DNA from: Parasitella parasitica
Lineage: Eukaryota; Mucoromycota; Mucoromycetes; Mucorales; Mucoraceae
Direction of reading: 5' to 3'
NCBI GenBank assembly: GCA_025201805.1
Contig: MU619422.1
Location: forward strand, 1-33,594
DNA: 33,594 nucleotides
The translations under genes were made by a program, and so were the position numbers. Each line of letters begins with the position of its first letter. Within the stretch, counting starts at the first letter, position 1. The notes beneath the pieces are model-generated. The model was given only the letters and a program-made list of their open reading frames with translations, made no database searches and was not told where the DNA came from. This document shows, in pieces, positions 9,820-21,151 of the stretch.

Positions 9820-10083
9820 TCAGGTGTCCCAAAGCAACGGAACCTCAATATGGCAAATAGAATATAAATATAAAAAATTATCTTCGCAATAATTGATTTT
9901 TAGCAATCCTTCCAGTGCATTCTCTTTTTCCTTTGTGAGATTATGCAGAACCCTTAATTTTATAAAATAATCAATAGTGTATATTATGTAATACCAATGG
10001 TCAATATGATGAGCGCATTTAGCAAGATGTTTTTCTCGGAATCGGGCTTGCTTGATTATAGCATCAATATATTTATCGCTCAA
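9820..10083 (-). CDS. Doubtful small ORF, possible exon of an unknown gene
   Basis: An 87-codon open frame ends with TGA at 9820. It begins with TTG and lacks an in-frame ATG near its start, so if real it would need an upstream exon that I could not find. The peptide is rich in Ile, Tyr, His and Lys, looks helical and matches no family I recognise. It lies 109 bp upstream of pyridoxal kinase on the same strand. Confidence 0.2.
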   Translation of the reverse strand: MSDKYIDAIIKQARFREKHLAKCAHHIDHWYYIIYTIDYFIKLRVLHNLTKEKENALEGLLKINYCEDNFLYLYSICHIEVPLLWDT

Positions 10084-11770
10084 TTACACACCTGTACATG
10101 AGCTTACAGTAGTACAGACAAAAATGGAAGCAGGTGCTGAGATGTTTCCAGATCAAACCACACATGTGGTAATCTGCATAGTATTTCTATAACAACAGTG
10201 GCAACCGACAAATTTTGCATTTTATTGTCAAAATATGTGCAAGTATGCATTTTTCGCCCTTACATTGAATAAGCATGACTTACAGGTAAATGTGATGAAA
10301 AGGTACCATCATTTGCATTTAACAATATATGAAAAGTCTATTGTGAGGACCATATGCAAAAAGGGTGCTTCTGTCACACTAAAATCCATAAACCATACAG
10401 TAATGGTGTTTCATGTAATACCACCTGTACATGGTCAACACTTGGAGAAATCAAAACCCTTGATGAGTTTTTTTTTTAATACTTGGCAGTTGAATATCTT
10501 GGTTGAGTATATGATCGATTTTCCACGTTAAATTTGCTGGCTTAGGAATGAGCGTAATCCCCCAAGTTCAGCACTCATACTGTTGCACATGCTTCTTTTG
10601 ATCCTCGAAGCTTATCCCTGCCAATGCAGGTTAACCAATTTGTCATATTCCGAATCCTCATTTGAGCTGTTTAGAGACCTACTACATTGCCGATCTCGCC
10701 AAAGAGTAGTAGTCCTTTTTTTTTGCAACGCTATTGAAATTGCTCGTATCATATATATATTTCTAATTTTGGTTTTTTTTTTAGCGATCAAATTTGTGAA
10801 TCGCTAGAGTACCGCTGAACTCTACCTAAAATCTGCATAATGTCTCAGTAAGGTGCGTAGAAGACACTTTTCATATCAAAAGAATAATCCCTGACGTCCA
10901 TTTTTGACTTTTTAGTTGGCGCACATCAAATAAACATTACTACACTGTATTCTTATTTCATATGACCAATGTTAGGGAGTGCAGTATGATGCAACACGCA
11001 CTCAAAAAGGGACCTCCAATGTATAATTCCTAGGAACACCGAATGTAGCGCGAAATATGCACAGCACTAATTAAACGACTGTGAGCACTTGGACAAGTCT
11101 GCAAGTAGAAGTAAAAAATGTTCATCTTTGCAACCTGACTGATTTCGCTTCGATTGATCCTGTGTCTTGCGTGCTTATCTAGTGGCAATAAAATGAGGTT
11201 TCTCAATATATATATATATATATATATTACAAGATCTGGATCATTGTCAATCAAGCATTTAATGAGGTTCTATGCACGCATACCTGATCTTGTCTCACAA
11301 AAACATTTTGTATATCTTTGATTACAAAACGAAGTGCCACAGATAGAATAATGAAGAGTCTGAATAACTGATGAATAAAGTGATTATCAAATTTACTTGT
11401 CTTGATGAAATCTACTAGTCTCATTAATTAGCCGCGGGGACTCGCACCCGCTCGGTATAAACTCAAAAATCTAGGTACAGAGGATACCATAGAATCTAAT
11501 GATGTCAAAGAAATGCAAATGTAACTTTTAAATTCAACGCACGATACCTTTCAGCATTATGATGGCAGCAAAGAACTAACCACCTTGGTTGTATACATAT
11601 ACATTTTTTAGGATGAAAGTTCTGCAGTAAAAAACGATCATGCGCATAATATTGTTCGAACGAAGGTCTATGCACGAATCCTGGCTTGCATTACTCACAC
11701 AAAACTATATAAAGGGTATGTAGTGAATACACTCTAGTCTTTTTTTTTTTTTGACAATATATAAAACACC
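10084..11770. other. Gene-poor AT-rich region upstream of the reductase gene
   Basis: No convincing gene is visible. A 98-codon plus-strand frame starting at 10235 has no recognisable motif and low-complexity T runs, so it is not called. A (TA)n tract occupies about 11206-11227. The rightmost 150 bp should be the promoter and 5' UTR of the gene at 11771. Confidence 0.5.
11706..11713 (+). promoter_or_regulatory. TATA box of the reductase gene
   Basis: TATATAAA lies 58-65 nt upstream of the ATG at 11771, followed by a T-rich tract (about 11740-11752) and then GACAATATATAAAACACC immediately before the start. This is a typical core-promoter arrangement for a well-expressed fungal gene. Confidence 0.55.
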
Positions 11771-14700
11771 ATGTCTGTCTTAAATGCTCCCCCTCATGTA
11801 AATTTTGCCTCTACGGAAACAGTTTCCCAACATTTTAAGGCATTTACAAACTATTTGACCCAGCAAACAAAGCTGCATGCTGACAAGCCTTACATTCGTT
11901 ATTCGTCCGATGGTAGGTTCAAGACACTCACTTACGCTGATGTGGATCGTATCGCAACCAACTTGGCTTGTAGATTGGCCAAGCATATTCAAAATATAGA
12001 GGTTGTCTCTTTCATTAGCGATCATTCCGTCAGCTATCTGTTGGTCATGCTGGCAATTCTAAAGCTGCGCACTACGCTGTTTGCTATTTCCCCTCGTAAT
12101 TCAGAGGCTGCTGCTGTACACTTGCTGGAAAAAACGAGATCCAAGCTTCTCATTGCAGATGCCAAGTACGAGCTGCTAGCCAAGGGTGTAGTATCCAAGG
12201 TCCCTGGCGCTGCCGCTTTAACCGTTTCTCCCTTTGATTATGTTACCCTCGCTAAAGAGCCTCTTGATCCATCTCAATCCCAATTCTTGGATTATGATTT
12301 CTCTGATGAAGACATTTCAAAAACTGCTTTGATTATTCATAGGTAGGATTATCTACAACTCGCGTATATACAATAGCAAACTCATATATCATTATTGTCA
12401 TGCACAGCTCTGGTACAACTGGGTTTCCAAAGCCCATTCGCTATACCAACCTTTATCTGTTTTACGCCATAAATAGCCTTGAAATCCTGATCAATTCCAA
12501 CAGTAAGCTGGAAAGTTTGACGGATACAGATGTAATCCTTCCTATAGTGCCCCTGTATGTACAATATATATATATTTTTTTTTCAAATGCTAAAATCCAG
12601 AAAAACCTAATCTTCCCCTACTTTGTCAATAGATTTCATCTGTTCGGTATTTCGGTGTTCTTTGCAGCGATTGCATTTGGTGGTAAATGCGTCTTTTTGG
12701 AAAAGCTTCCTGCCTCTCAAGCTGAAATCTCGAATGCTATAGCAGCTAATAATGTCACTGTTTTCGCTGCTCCTCCTTTGATTTACGAGCAGATGGTTAC
12801 TTATCTCAACAAAACTAAAGATTTAGCAGCTGTACAACGCATCAAGTATGCTTTTACTGGAGGTGCCCCTATTAAGGAGAGTCTAGTTGAATGGTTTTAC
12901 CAAAATAATATCAATGTCCGTACATATTATGGCTCTACTGAAACTGGTAATACCATGTCTGGTGATTTAGAGCGCACAAGCAAGAACTACAACTCCCTTG
13001 AATTTTATCAAAAGGATACTCAGGGCATACCTTACGGTGTGTTTGAGGCCAATGATCCAAGGGAGCCCCATATCAAACATCTTTACATTCGTGCTGGTAG
13101 CCCAATACTAGGCGCCCATGTAGCTAATCGTGCTGACGGCGGATACGATACGCAAGATCTTTTTATTGAGAATCCCAGATTTCCTGGCTATTACACTTAT
13201 GTGGGTCGCCGTGATGATATGCTCATCATGAAAAATGGCGAAAAGACCAACCCAATTCCTATGGAAATCACTATTCGCCAAAGCCCGATGGTACACCAGG
13301 TCGCTATTATCGGTCACGGTCGACAGTGCACAGCTGCTTTGATTCAGCTGAAAAGAACCGTTGCTGAACAATGTTCTCAAGAAGAGATCCATGCTGCTAT
13401 TAGCGCTGTGATCAAGGACACAAACCGTGAATGTCCCAACCATAGCAAAATTTTCCCCGAAATGGTCAAGATTCTACCGCTGGATCAAGTTTTACCTTGC
13501 ACTGACAAAGGCACAGTCATGCGTAAAAAGGCTGAATCTATCCACCAAGACGAGGTCGACATGCTTTACAAAAATTTCTTGGAAGGCCCTCCTCTTGCAA
13601 ATTCACGTAACGCTGACACGTCTGCTTGGACAGCCGAGCAAATCGAAGACTTCCTAATCGACTGCGCAGTCAAAGTGCTGGATATACCTCGATCCATCAT
13701 TCAAGACCGTCCTCAATCTTTGTTCGACTATGGCCTTAATTCTGTAAATGCTATACAGCTTCGACATCTTATTGCGCAGCATTTTGAAGATGTCGCGCCC
13801 AACTTTTTGTTCCAGCATTACAGCATTAAATCGATGCGAAAGGCGCTTATGCGTCGAAAAGAAAAGGACCCAATCGACCAGATGGAAAAGCGATATCAGG
13901 AAACGCAAAAACTAACAGAGCATTACATCAAGCGTGCAAAAACAGATTTTCCTCGTGCAAGTAATCACTATGTTGGAAAGAAGGGTAAAGTTATCCTTTT
14001 GACTGGTGTCACTGGAAGTCTTGGATCCTTCCTCTTGAGCGAGTTACTGAGAGACCCCACAGTTGAAAAGATATATTGCTGTGTGCGTGGTGACGACCAG
14101 CATTTGAGAGATCGTCTTGTTGAGGCTATAACCTCTCGCTCTCTCGATGCATCTCTGCTAGATACTGAGCGTGTCGAGGTTCTGCCTATGCGCTTTAACG
14201 AATCTCTGCTAGGCTTCTCTCCTGAGCGCTACAATCAACTCAAAAACGAGGTTACCATTGTCCAACACTGTGCTTGGCTGCTCAACTTTAATATGCCTAT
14301 CGATTACTTTGACCGGGAGTGTATCCAACCGTTCTACAACCTTTTAAAGTTCGCATACAAACAAGTCAATCCTATGCATGTTCATTTTATCTCTAGTATC
14401 TCTGCCAGTGCTGCTGCAGGCAATGAAATTGCTGAAGAGCCTTTGCCTCTAGACTCACATGTCGCCATGCCTATGGGATACGCTCAATCCAAGTTTGTTG
14501 TTGAAATCCTTTTCAATTACCTGACAGTCGAAAAAAACTTTCCTTGCTACATTGAACGGCTTGGCCAAGTGTGCGGAGACTCTATCAACGGTGTCTGGAA
14601 CGTATCTGAGCAGTACCCTCTCATGTTTATCGGGGGAGGGTCTGTCATGCACAAAATGCCTGGGCTGGATACTGCTATTGACTGGATCACAGTCGACTAT

Positions 14701-15090
14701 GCTGCCGCCTCTATTGCTGATATCATGCTCCGTACCGCGTATCTTCCTGCCAACACCGAGCAGTCCATTTATCATATTGTAAACCCTCATCTCATCAGCT
14801 GGTCTGATATACTTGTTGCCATGAAAAAGTCTGGCATGAAGTTTGAGGTAGTGGAACCTACCAAATGGGTCGAATATCTTGCCCAAGATGATACAAACCC
14901 TGCATTTCGCTTGATGCCGTTCTATCAGGACAACTTTAGCAAGGAATCGTTTAGAATGTCCGTGTGGAGGACTGAGAAAACAAGCGCATTCACCCCTATC
15001 ATTTCAAAGTCTCCAGTTCTTGACGCTGACCTATTCAGTAAGTTTTTAAACCACTGGAAAACTGTAGGATTTTACAAACCCACTGTTTAA
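11771..15090 (+). CDS. NRPS-like adenylate-forming reductase, A-PCP-R (1058 aa, 3 exons)
   Basis: Exons are 11771-12342, 12408-12554 and 12633-15090 (1058 residues). The enzyme should adenylate a carboxylic acid, load it on a phosphopantetheine arm and reduce it with NADPH to an aldehyde. The adenylation domain (about 15-540) shows SSGTTGFPKP (A3, residues 191-200), YGSTETG (A5), GRRDDMLIMKNGEK (A7/A8) and DKGTVMRKK (A10). The carrier domain has YGLNSVNAI with the pantetheine-accepting Ser610. The reductase domain has GVTGSLG (698-704) and YAQSK with Tyr856 and Lys860, plus the SSIS Ser region. It is shorter than Lys2 (about 1390) and has no condensation domain, so it is a free-standing NRPS-like reductase, not assigned to lysine synthesis. 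The substrate cannot be read from sequence. No tailoring enzymes flank it. Confidence 0.92.
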
Positions 15091-15866
15091 TTGCATCCAC
15101 ACGAATGAAAATAAAATATCTAAACCTATGGCATTTAATCAACCCTAATAATGCCTTAAATAATTTCAATTTGGCTTGGTCTTTTGCATGTGTGTTCAAC
15201 GATTTCATGTTATGGCACCATTGGAACTCTGTTTGCTTGGGAGAAATACTTGAGGCAAAGCACACTGATTGAACTTGGAATATTCAGTGATTTTCCAATT
15301 TTAATTTCACTTATTTTTCTGACGAAATTAACAGTTTTTGCGCACTACCTTTTGCCAAATAGACCAACTTGCCCAGATTTATACGTTAGTATGATAGCTT
15401 GGAACTAGGGAAATTTGATAGATATCTTGTTTGGACTTGGCTGCCCAATTAAAATTGCAAATGGTTGAAATGAATAAATTTATTAGCCAACTGTTTAGAA
15501 TCTGCTCTAATGACACATGGAACACCTTATAATGTATACAATTAACATGGCTGTTTGCATAATAGCGATTTTTTGATGACAAAGTCAATTAGTATGGCAT
15601 TGCTATCGGAATACCTTTTAGTTGTCAAAAATCGTCTTTCCAGTGCATTATTTCTAAAAAAAAAAATTGACAGCCGACTTCTAACACTTGCAGTTTACTC
15701 TTATCTTCACAAGCTTCAAACATCTGGTGGTGCGGTAACTCATTCATTACTTGTTTGTCTTTGTTCGTCACACAAAATTTTCAATGATGTAATTTGAACA
15801 TAACCACATTTGCATGATTTCTACGCCCTCTCATTGCACTCTACACTTTTTTCTGTGCAAAACAAT
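15091..15866. other. Intergenic region, no gene seen
   Basis: AT-rich DNA between the reductase and the macro-domain gene. Short open frames on both strands are 70-80 codons, without recognisable motifs and interrupted by homopolymers, so none is called. Confidence 0.5.
15110..15115 (+). terminator. Polyadenylation signal of the reductase gene
   Basis: AATAAA occurs 20 nt after the TAA stop codon at 15090, in an AT-rich 3' region. Confidence 0.4.
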
Positions 15867-16909
15867 ATGAACAAACTCGCTACAAAAATCAAATTGAGGT
15901 AAATAACATTGTGCGATGCACCACGTTTCACTAAAAAACATCAAATATAATAGCTGTCAAGAAATTACAAAGATCAAGGCAGATGCTATAGGTAAGCAAG
16001 TTATAGTAACAAATGCATTATTCAAACATTTCATGAAAAATTCCCTTAGTTAATGCTGCAAACAATTCTTTGCTGGGAGGAGGAGGAGGTACGGATAGAT
16101 GCTTATCATTGTCGTGTGTATAGAATTCTTGCTTGCTAACAATTTTGATTGCAGTGGACGGAGCCATTCACAAGTAAGCATTTATATTTGAATTAGCAAT
16201 GTCAGTGATGAGCAAAAATCTAACAATATCCAATGCAGTGCTGCTGGGAAGGATTTACTAAAAGAATGTCGTACATTAGGAGGCTGTCCCGATGGGGTAA
16301 GTAAGGAATTTGGTACTTTATATACAAAAAAAAAAGAAAAGGCTCACCGTTACATTTGTAAAAGTATGCCAAAATAACCAAAGGTTACAATTTACCTGCG
16401 AAATGTAAAGCCACGGTAGAAAGCGGGACCGTACACAGAGCTAACATCTCGTTATTATAGACGTAATCCACACGGTTGGGCCACAGTCTGAGAAACCGGA
16501 TATTCTTGCCAACTGTTACAAAAACTCGCTTCAGGTATTGACAGAGAACAACCTACGATCCATTGCTTTTCCTTGCATTGCTACTGGTGTTTATGGGTAC
16601 AATAACGAGAGAGCTGCCAAAATTGCCTTGGAAACAGTGCTCGGATATTTGCAAAATGACCTGTCAGAGGGCGAGGATAAGGTGAGATATGGCTTCGATG
16701 ACTGATTGGACTGAACGTTGACTCTGAACATTTTCCGATTTGTGTCCAGGTTGATCAGGTCATTTTTGTATTGTTTAACGAAAAGGACAAGGCTATTTAC
16801 ATAGGTAAGTTGTAACATTTACTGCGGTTAAATTGTGTTGTATATTTATATAGTGTCTTGGTTAGATTTGGTTCCCAAGTACTTTCCAGGAGCCTCTGTC
16901 CAATATTGA
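15867..16909 (+). CDS. MacroD-type macro-domain protein (185 aa, 9 exons)
   Basis: This gene is cut into nine small exons: 15867-15898, 15954-15991, 16050-16088, 16155-16173 (19 nt), 16239-16296, 16365-16404, 16461-16681, 16750-16804 and 16854-16909, giving 185 residues. It matches MacroD-like ADP-ribose-binding hydrolases, which remove mono-ADP-ribose from proteins or deacetylate O-acetyl-ADP-ribose. Motifs are DAIVNAANNSLLGGGG, VDGAIHNAAG (catalytic Asn/Asp region), GYNLPAK, HTVGP and the phosphate loop ATGVYGYN. It is a stand-alone domain. In most relatives the segment before DAIVNAAN carries GDIT; here it reads QEIT. An alternative start at 15916, skipping intron 1, gives a poorer N-terminus. 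Intron 5 ends in AAG. Confidence 0.88.
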
Positions 16910-17105
16910 ATCAAACACTCATTTCTCAAGATTTCATTGCTACTGGAATCCCAGCCAATAGTGTGGCATCAAATAAAGATGATTCACAAATTCAACTTTC
17001 TTGCCATCTGTCTCATATTTAAAGGCTTATTCAATTTTATCTTACTATGGTTTATTTCCTGTTAATTGTTCTATTGAAAAGTAAAGTTTTTTCTTTCTAG
17101 TAATA

Positions 17106-18198
17106 ATGTTGCGTTCTGTTAGCCACAAAGCTATTGCAAGTATAGAACACAGTATTGGGAGTCGTTTGTATTTGACGCAGAAGGCTAACCCGGCTGCGTT
17201 TGTTACACCACCCGTTGCCGTTGCACAACGTGCCTATTCAGCAGCCACATCTGCAATGGCATTCAAGAAGCACCTGCGTCAAAAAAAATTTGGTCATGCA
17301 CCTCGCTACTTGCAGCCTACCGCTGAAGATGCTGTCTACAATATTTTGCACAATACTCCAGCCTCAAGTGCTGAGAAATCAAGGAGACACGTCTTGAATC
17401 TTTTGGTGCAGAATGAACCCGGAGTGCTGAGTAGATTGTCAGGTGTATTGGCTGGAAGAAACTTCAACATTGAGTCTTTGGTTGTGGCAAACACCGAAGT
17501 GCCAGATTTGAGCAGAATGACAGTGGTATTCAAGGGTAAGAATGTTCAAATCGAGCAAGCCAGAAGACAGCTGGAGGATCTAGTAAGTGGTTGCGTTGTA
17601 CATGAATTTTCTTGCTTATTGACTGCGAATCTTTTGAATGACAAGGTTCCTGTTTGGGCTGTCTTGGATTACACGCACACAAAGCTGATTGAACGAGAGT
17701 TGCTGCTGATCAAAGTTTCCATCTTGGGCTCAGAACATTTGCATGAGCAATTACCCACCGCAAAATTAGACAAGGATGTGGAGTATATCGACGAAAAGCT
17801 GAATGCTAGTGAACAGGTAGGTTACAAGAAAATGTGCTTTTTATAGGCATACAATAACCTTTTGGCGGTAGGCTTCTCAAGAGACACCGTCCGCAGCTCT
17901 TCGAAACACTTTTGATCATTTGCGATCTGTCACAGAATTAACACGCCTGTTTGAGGGAAAGATTGTTGATGTTTCTGGCGATTCAGTAGTAATAGAAGTT
18001 TGTGCCAAGCCTGAGCGCATTGCGTCTTTTATGAAACTCTGCAAGCCATTTGGAATCATTGAGGCCGCAAGAACCGGTGTTATGGCAATGCCCCGTTCTC
18101 CTGTTCACGAACAATATGCAGCGCAAACAGACCATTCGTCTCAAGAGGAAGAAGATGATAACGAAGAGGTTGATCTTAGCGCACTTCCTCCATCTTAG
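17106..18198 (+). CDS. ILV6: Acetolactate synthase regulatory (small) subunit, mitochondrial (324 aa, 3 exons)
   Basis: Exons are 17106-17582, 17646-17816 and 17872-18198 (324 residues; yeast Ilv6 is 309). It activates the catalytic subunit Ilv2 and confers valine feedback sensitivity in branched-chain amino-acid synthesis. The N-terminus is Arg/Ser/Ala-rich without acidic residues for the first stretch, a mitochondrial presequence. An ACT domain starts near residue 95 (LLVQNEPGVLSRLSGVLAGR, NIESLVV), followed by VPVWAVLDYTH and the C-terminal regulatory domain with ELTRLFEGKIVDV and the FGIIEAARTG segment near the end. The acidic tail (EEEDDNEEVD) is extra. Intron 1 ends in AAG and, if retained, adds 21 residues in frame inside EDL/VPVW. 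The CDS starts 196 bp after the macro gene stop; a polypyrimidine-TAG just upstream may be a 5' UTR splice acceptor. Confidence 0.93.
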
Positions 18199-18241
18199 GC
18201 CGACCATCACATTGTATACTTCAACTTCAGTTATGGCAATC

Positions 18242-18247
18242 AATAAA
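18242..18247 (+). terminator. Polyadenylation signal of ILV6
   Basis: AATAAA lies 44 nt after the ILV6 stop, followed by T-rich sequence. Confidence 0.4.
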
Positions 18248-18546
18248 ATATTTGTATTTTTTCCTGGTATTCCGAGTTCAATGTAAAGAGAGCCCTATCG
18301 TTAGCAATGACAGAAAATCGCCAGCAGCATCACTAGAAGTTGAAGTCTAGCATTGCTGAAATTTTAAGACTGGTTCGTGCTATGATAGTTTTTGCTGATG
18401 TCTTTTCCTTACAGGCAGACAGTGATAGCAACAAGGGTTAAAAGTAAGGGATGTCTACGGGTTTTGCACATTTTCGGTTCACAAGTTTACACAATCTTTA
18501 TTGCCACCAAAGTGGAAGGCACAGGTTCATGAGCGGATAGTATTTG

Positions 18547-18557
18547 ATTGGCCCAAT
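18547..18557. promoter_or_regulatory. Back-to-back CCAAT boxes upstream of lanosterol synthase
   Basis: ATTGGCCCAAT is an inverted pair of CCAAT boxes about 107 bp upstream of the lanosterol synthase ATG. CCAAT is the site of the conserved HAP/NF-Y complex. Function here is inference from position and sequence only. Confidence 0.3.
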
Positions 18558-18663
18558 TCACGCTGTACCAGTATTCTTGCTGTCACCTTTGCCGTACTTC
18601 TTTTTTGGCTTTTTACATAAAAAGGCGCTTTCCAGCACACTGATCTATTCTGCAATCTTCAAC

Positions 18664-21020
18664 ATGACAGTGGCCTTGGAAGAATATGCATCGGCCAAGC
18701 TCAACTTGAGCTCAACGCCCAAATTTACTGATCTGGAAAACTGGCGGCTGAAGGTAGATACCGGCAGACAGACATGGCACTATTTGTCAACCGAGGAAGA
18801 GCGCCAAGTTTGGCCTCAAACAACATGCGACAGATACTCTTTGGGCCTTGCTCTTGTAAGTTTTAATCGAGATCTGCATCCAGCCATCCTCATAAATCTT
18901 TGTATTGTTAGGATGTTCCTAATCTCAATACGCCAGCAACACCACTTGAATCTGCTCGTAATGGCTTCGAGTTCTACAGACGCCTTCAGACCGAAGATGG
19001 TCATTGGAGTGGAGAATATGGAGGGCCAATGTTTGTGTCAGAGCCAAATAGAATCAAATGCAGTGAAACTAAGCTAAATATGTAGGTTTCTGATTCCTGG
19101 TTTGATCATCACCTACTACATTACTGGAACACCCATTCCTGATCCAATGCGTCTCGAATTGATTCGTTACCTCCTCAACCGAGCTGAAAAGAATGACGGA
19201 GGATGGGGCATCCACATCGAAGGCGTATCGACCGTCTTTGGTACATCTTTGAATTATGTCACTCTTCGTATTCTGGGTCTTGGACCTGATCATCCTGCCA
19301 TGGTCAAAGCTCGTGGAACACTCCATAAACTTGGTGGTGCAACTGCTATTCCTGCTTGGGGTAAATTCTGGCTGGCAGCATTAGGGGTTTATGATTGGAA
19401 GGGCGTGAATCCCATTCCTCCCGAATTATGGGCGCTTCCAAAGGCCCTCCCTCTTTGTCCTGGTAACTGGTGGGTCCACACTCGCCTGGTTTACTTGCCA
19501 ATGGGCTACATTTACGGCCGTAGGCTGAGTGCGCCTCTTACCTCGTTCACTCAATCGCTCCGCCAAGAACTTTACGTCGAACCGTATGATTCTATTCATT
19601 GGGATAGCCAAAGAAACAATGTCGCCAAGGTCGATTTGTATACCCCCCATTCTAAAATCATGGATGTGCTTAACTATGGCTTAACTTATTATGAGGCTCT
19701 TGCAACCAAGCTTCCTCAGTTGAGAAACTATGGCCTCAGACTGACATTGGATCAGATCAAGATGGAGGATGAGAACTCTTGCTTCCAAACCATCGGCCCC
19801 GTATCCAAAGCAATGAATTGGCTCGTTACTTTCTATGAATATGGCAGAGAGTCCTACCAGTTTAAGCAGCATGTGGAGAAGAATGCTGATTTCATGTGGA
19901 TGGGTCCTGAGGGCATGATGATGAATGGCACTAACGGAAGCCAGCTTTGGGATGCTGCTTTCATTGCTCAAGCCTGCGTCGAAGCAAAGCTTGCAGATAA
20001 TCTCGAATACCGTGAAGACATGACTAAATTACTTGAATTCATTGACATCACCCAAGTATGTATTGCTAATCTGCGGCTATTCTGTATATTACTAAAGCTA
20101 CCAGACAGATTCGCCGTAACCCGCCCAACTGGGAAAAATCGTATCGCCAAATCACACTGGGTGCATGGCCATTCAGTACAAGAGAACAAGGCTATACTGT
20201 GTCTGACTGCACTGCCGAAGGTCTTAAAGCGACTATTGCATTGCAAAGCACACCTGGTCTCCCCAAGCTGGTTGATATTCCCCGTCTTCGCCAAGCTGTC
20301 GATGTCATGCTGACTATGCAAAATGCAGATAATGGATTTGCCTCGTATGAAACAATCCGTGGCCCTCATCTTTTGGAGCTGCTTAACCCTGCTGAAGTCT
20401 TTGGCAACATTATGACTGAATATAGCTATCCTGAATGCACTACCGCTGTCTTGATGGGCCTGCGCAGTTTTATCAAGGTAGATCCTGAATACCGTCGTGC
20501 CGAAATTGACGAGACATGTCGTCGTAGCTTGCTGTACATCAAGGATGTGCAACACAAAGATGGCTCCTGGTACGGTGCTTGGGCTATCTGCTATACCTAT
20601 GCTGCCATGTTTGCTCTTCAGAGTTTAGCAAGCGTGGATGAGTACTATGAAACGTCCGATCATGCCAAACGTGGTTGTGATTTCCTTGTCCAACACCAAG
20701 AAGCTGATGGTGGATGGGGCGAGAGCTACAAATCTTGCGAATTGCATGTTTATTCTCGCAATGAAAAATCCCAAGTTGTAAATACTGCCTTTGCTGTAAG
20801 AGGCCTGCTGGAGGCTAAATACCCGCACAAAGAACCTATTCGCCGTGGTATTGAATTCATTATGAAGAGACAGCAGGCTAATGGTGAATGGCTACAGGAA
20901 AGCATTGAAGGTGTCTTTAACAAGAATTGCATGATTTCTTACCCTAATTACAAGTTTTCTTTCACTATCTGGGCACTCGGACAGTATGCGAGTGTTTACG
21001 GCGACAGTATTCAGGAATAA
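18664..21020 (+). CDS. ERG7: Lanosterol synthase (oxidosqualene cyclase), 730 aa, 4 exons
   Basis: Exons are 18664-18855, 18912-19030, 19086-20055 and 20109-21020 (730 residues; human 732, yeast 731). It cyclises (S)-2,3-oxidosqualene to lanosterol in the ER/lipid droplets, the entry to ergosterol. Motifs include GHWSGEYGGP (a QW-type repeat), DGGWGIHIEG, STVFGTSLNYV, the catalytic VSDCTAE with proton-donor Asp460, ADGGWGE and GVFNKNC. The donor of intron 2 is GTTTGT, so the Met of the conserved GGPMF is split. The start at 18664 gives the expected N-terminal length; the frame stays open upstream to 18544 but without a better ATG. Confidence 0.95.
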
Positions 21021-21151
21021 AACATAGTATTGTGAAAAAAGTGTAATTTTATTATACGCATTTAGCTATAAAGCCAATCTAGACCCTGTTGACAGAAGAA
21101 GATGATGGTTAGACCACTCGTCGTGGATAACTACAGCGGTAACGATAAAAC

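Noticed and set aside
10235-10531. 98-codon plus-strand open frame
   Set aside because: No recognisable motif, includes a homopolymer-encoded Phe run, no promoter or splice support; likely chance.
11206-11227. (TA)n tract as a promoter or origin element
   Set aside because: It is a simple microsatellite with no associated gene start or further structure.
11433-11470. tRNA-like T-arm: minus strand reads a GCGGG-loop-CCCGC pattern with GAGTCC
   Set aside because: The stem is off by one base and no D-arm, anticodon arm or matching acceptor stem could be folded around it.
12408-12632. Intronless reading through 12555-12632 in the reductase gene
   Set aside because: The frame stays open but would insert 26 residues rich in Tyr/Ile/Asn in the middle of the conserved VPLFHLFG segment; GT-AG splicing restores it.
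14455-14886. 143-codon minus-strand frame inside the reductase gene
   Set aside because: It lies wholly within the conserved reductase domain on the other strand and has no motifs of its own.
15916-15991. Macro-domain gene starting at the ATG at 15916 without intron 1
   Set aside because: A start at 15867 with a 55-nt intron (15899-15953) gives an N-terminus that fits the family better and uses normal splice sites.
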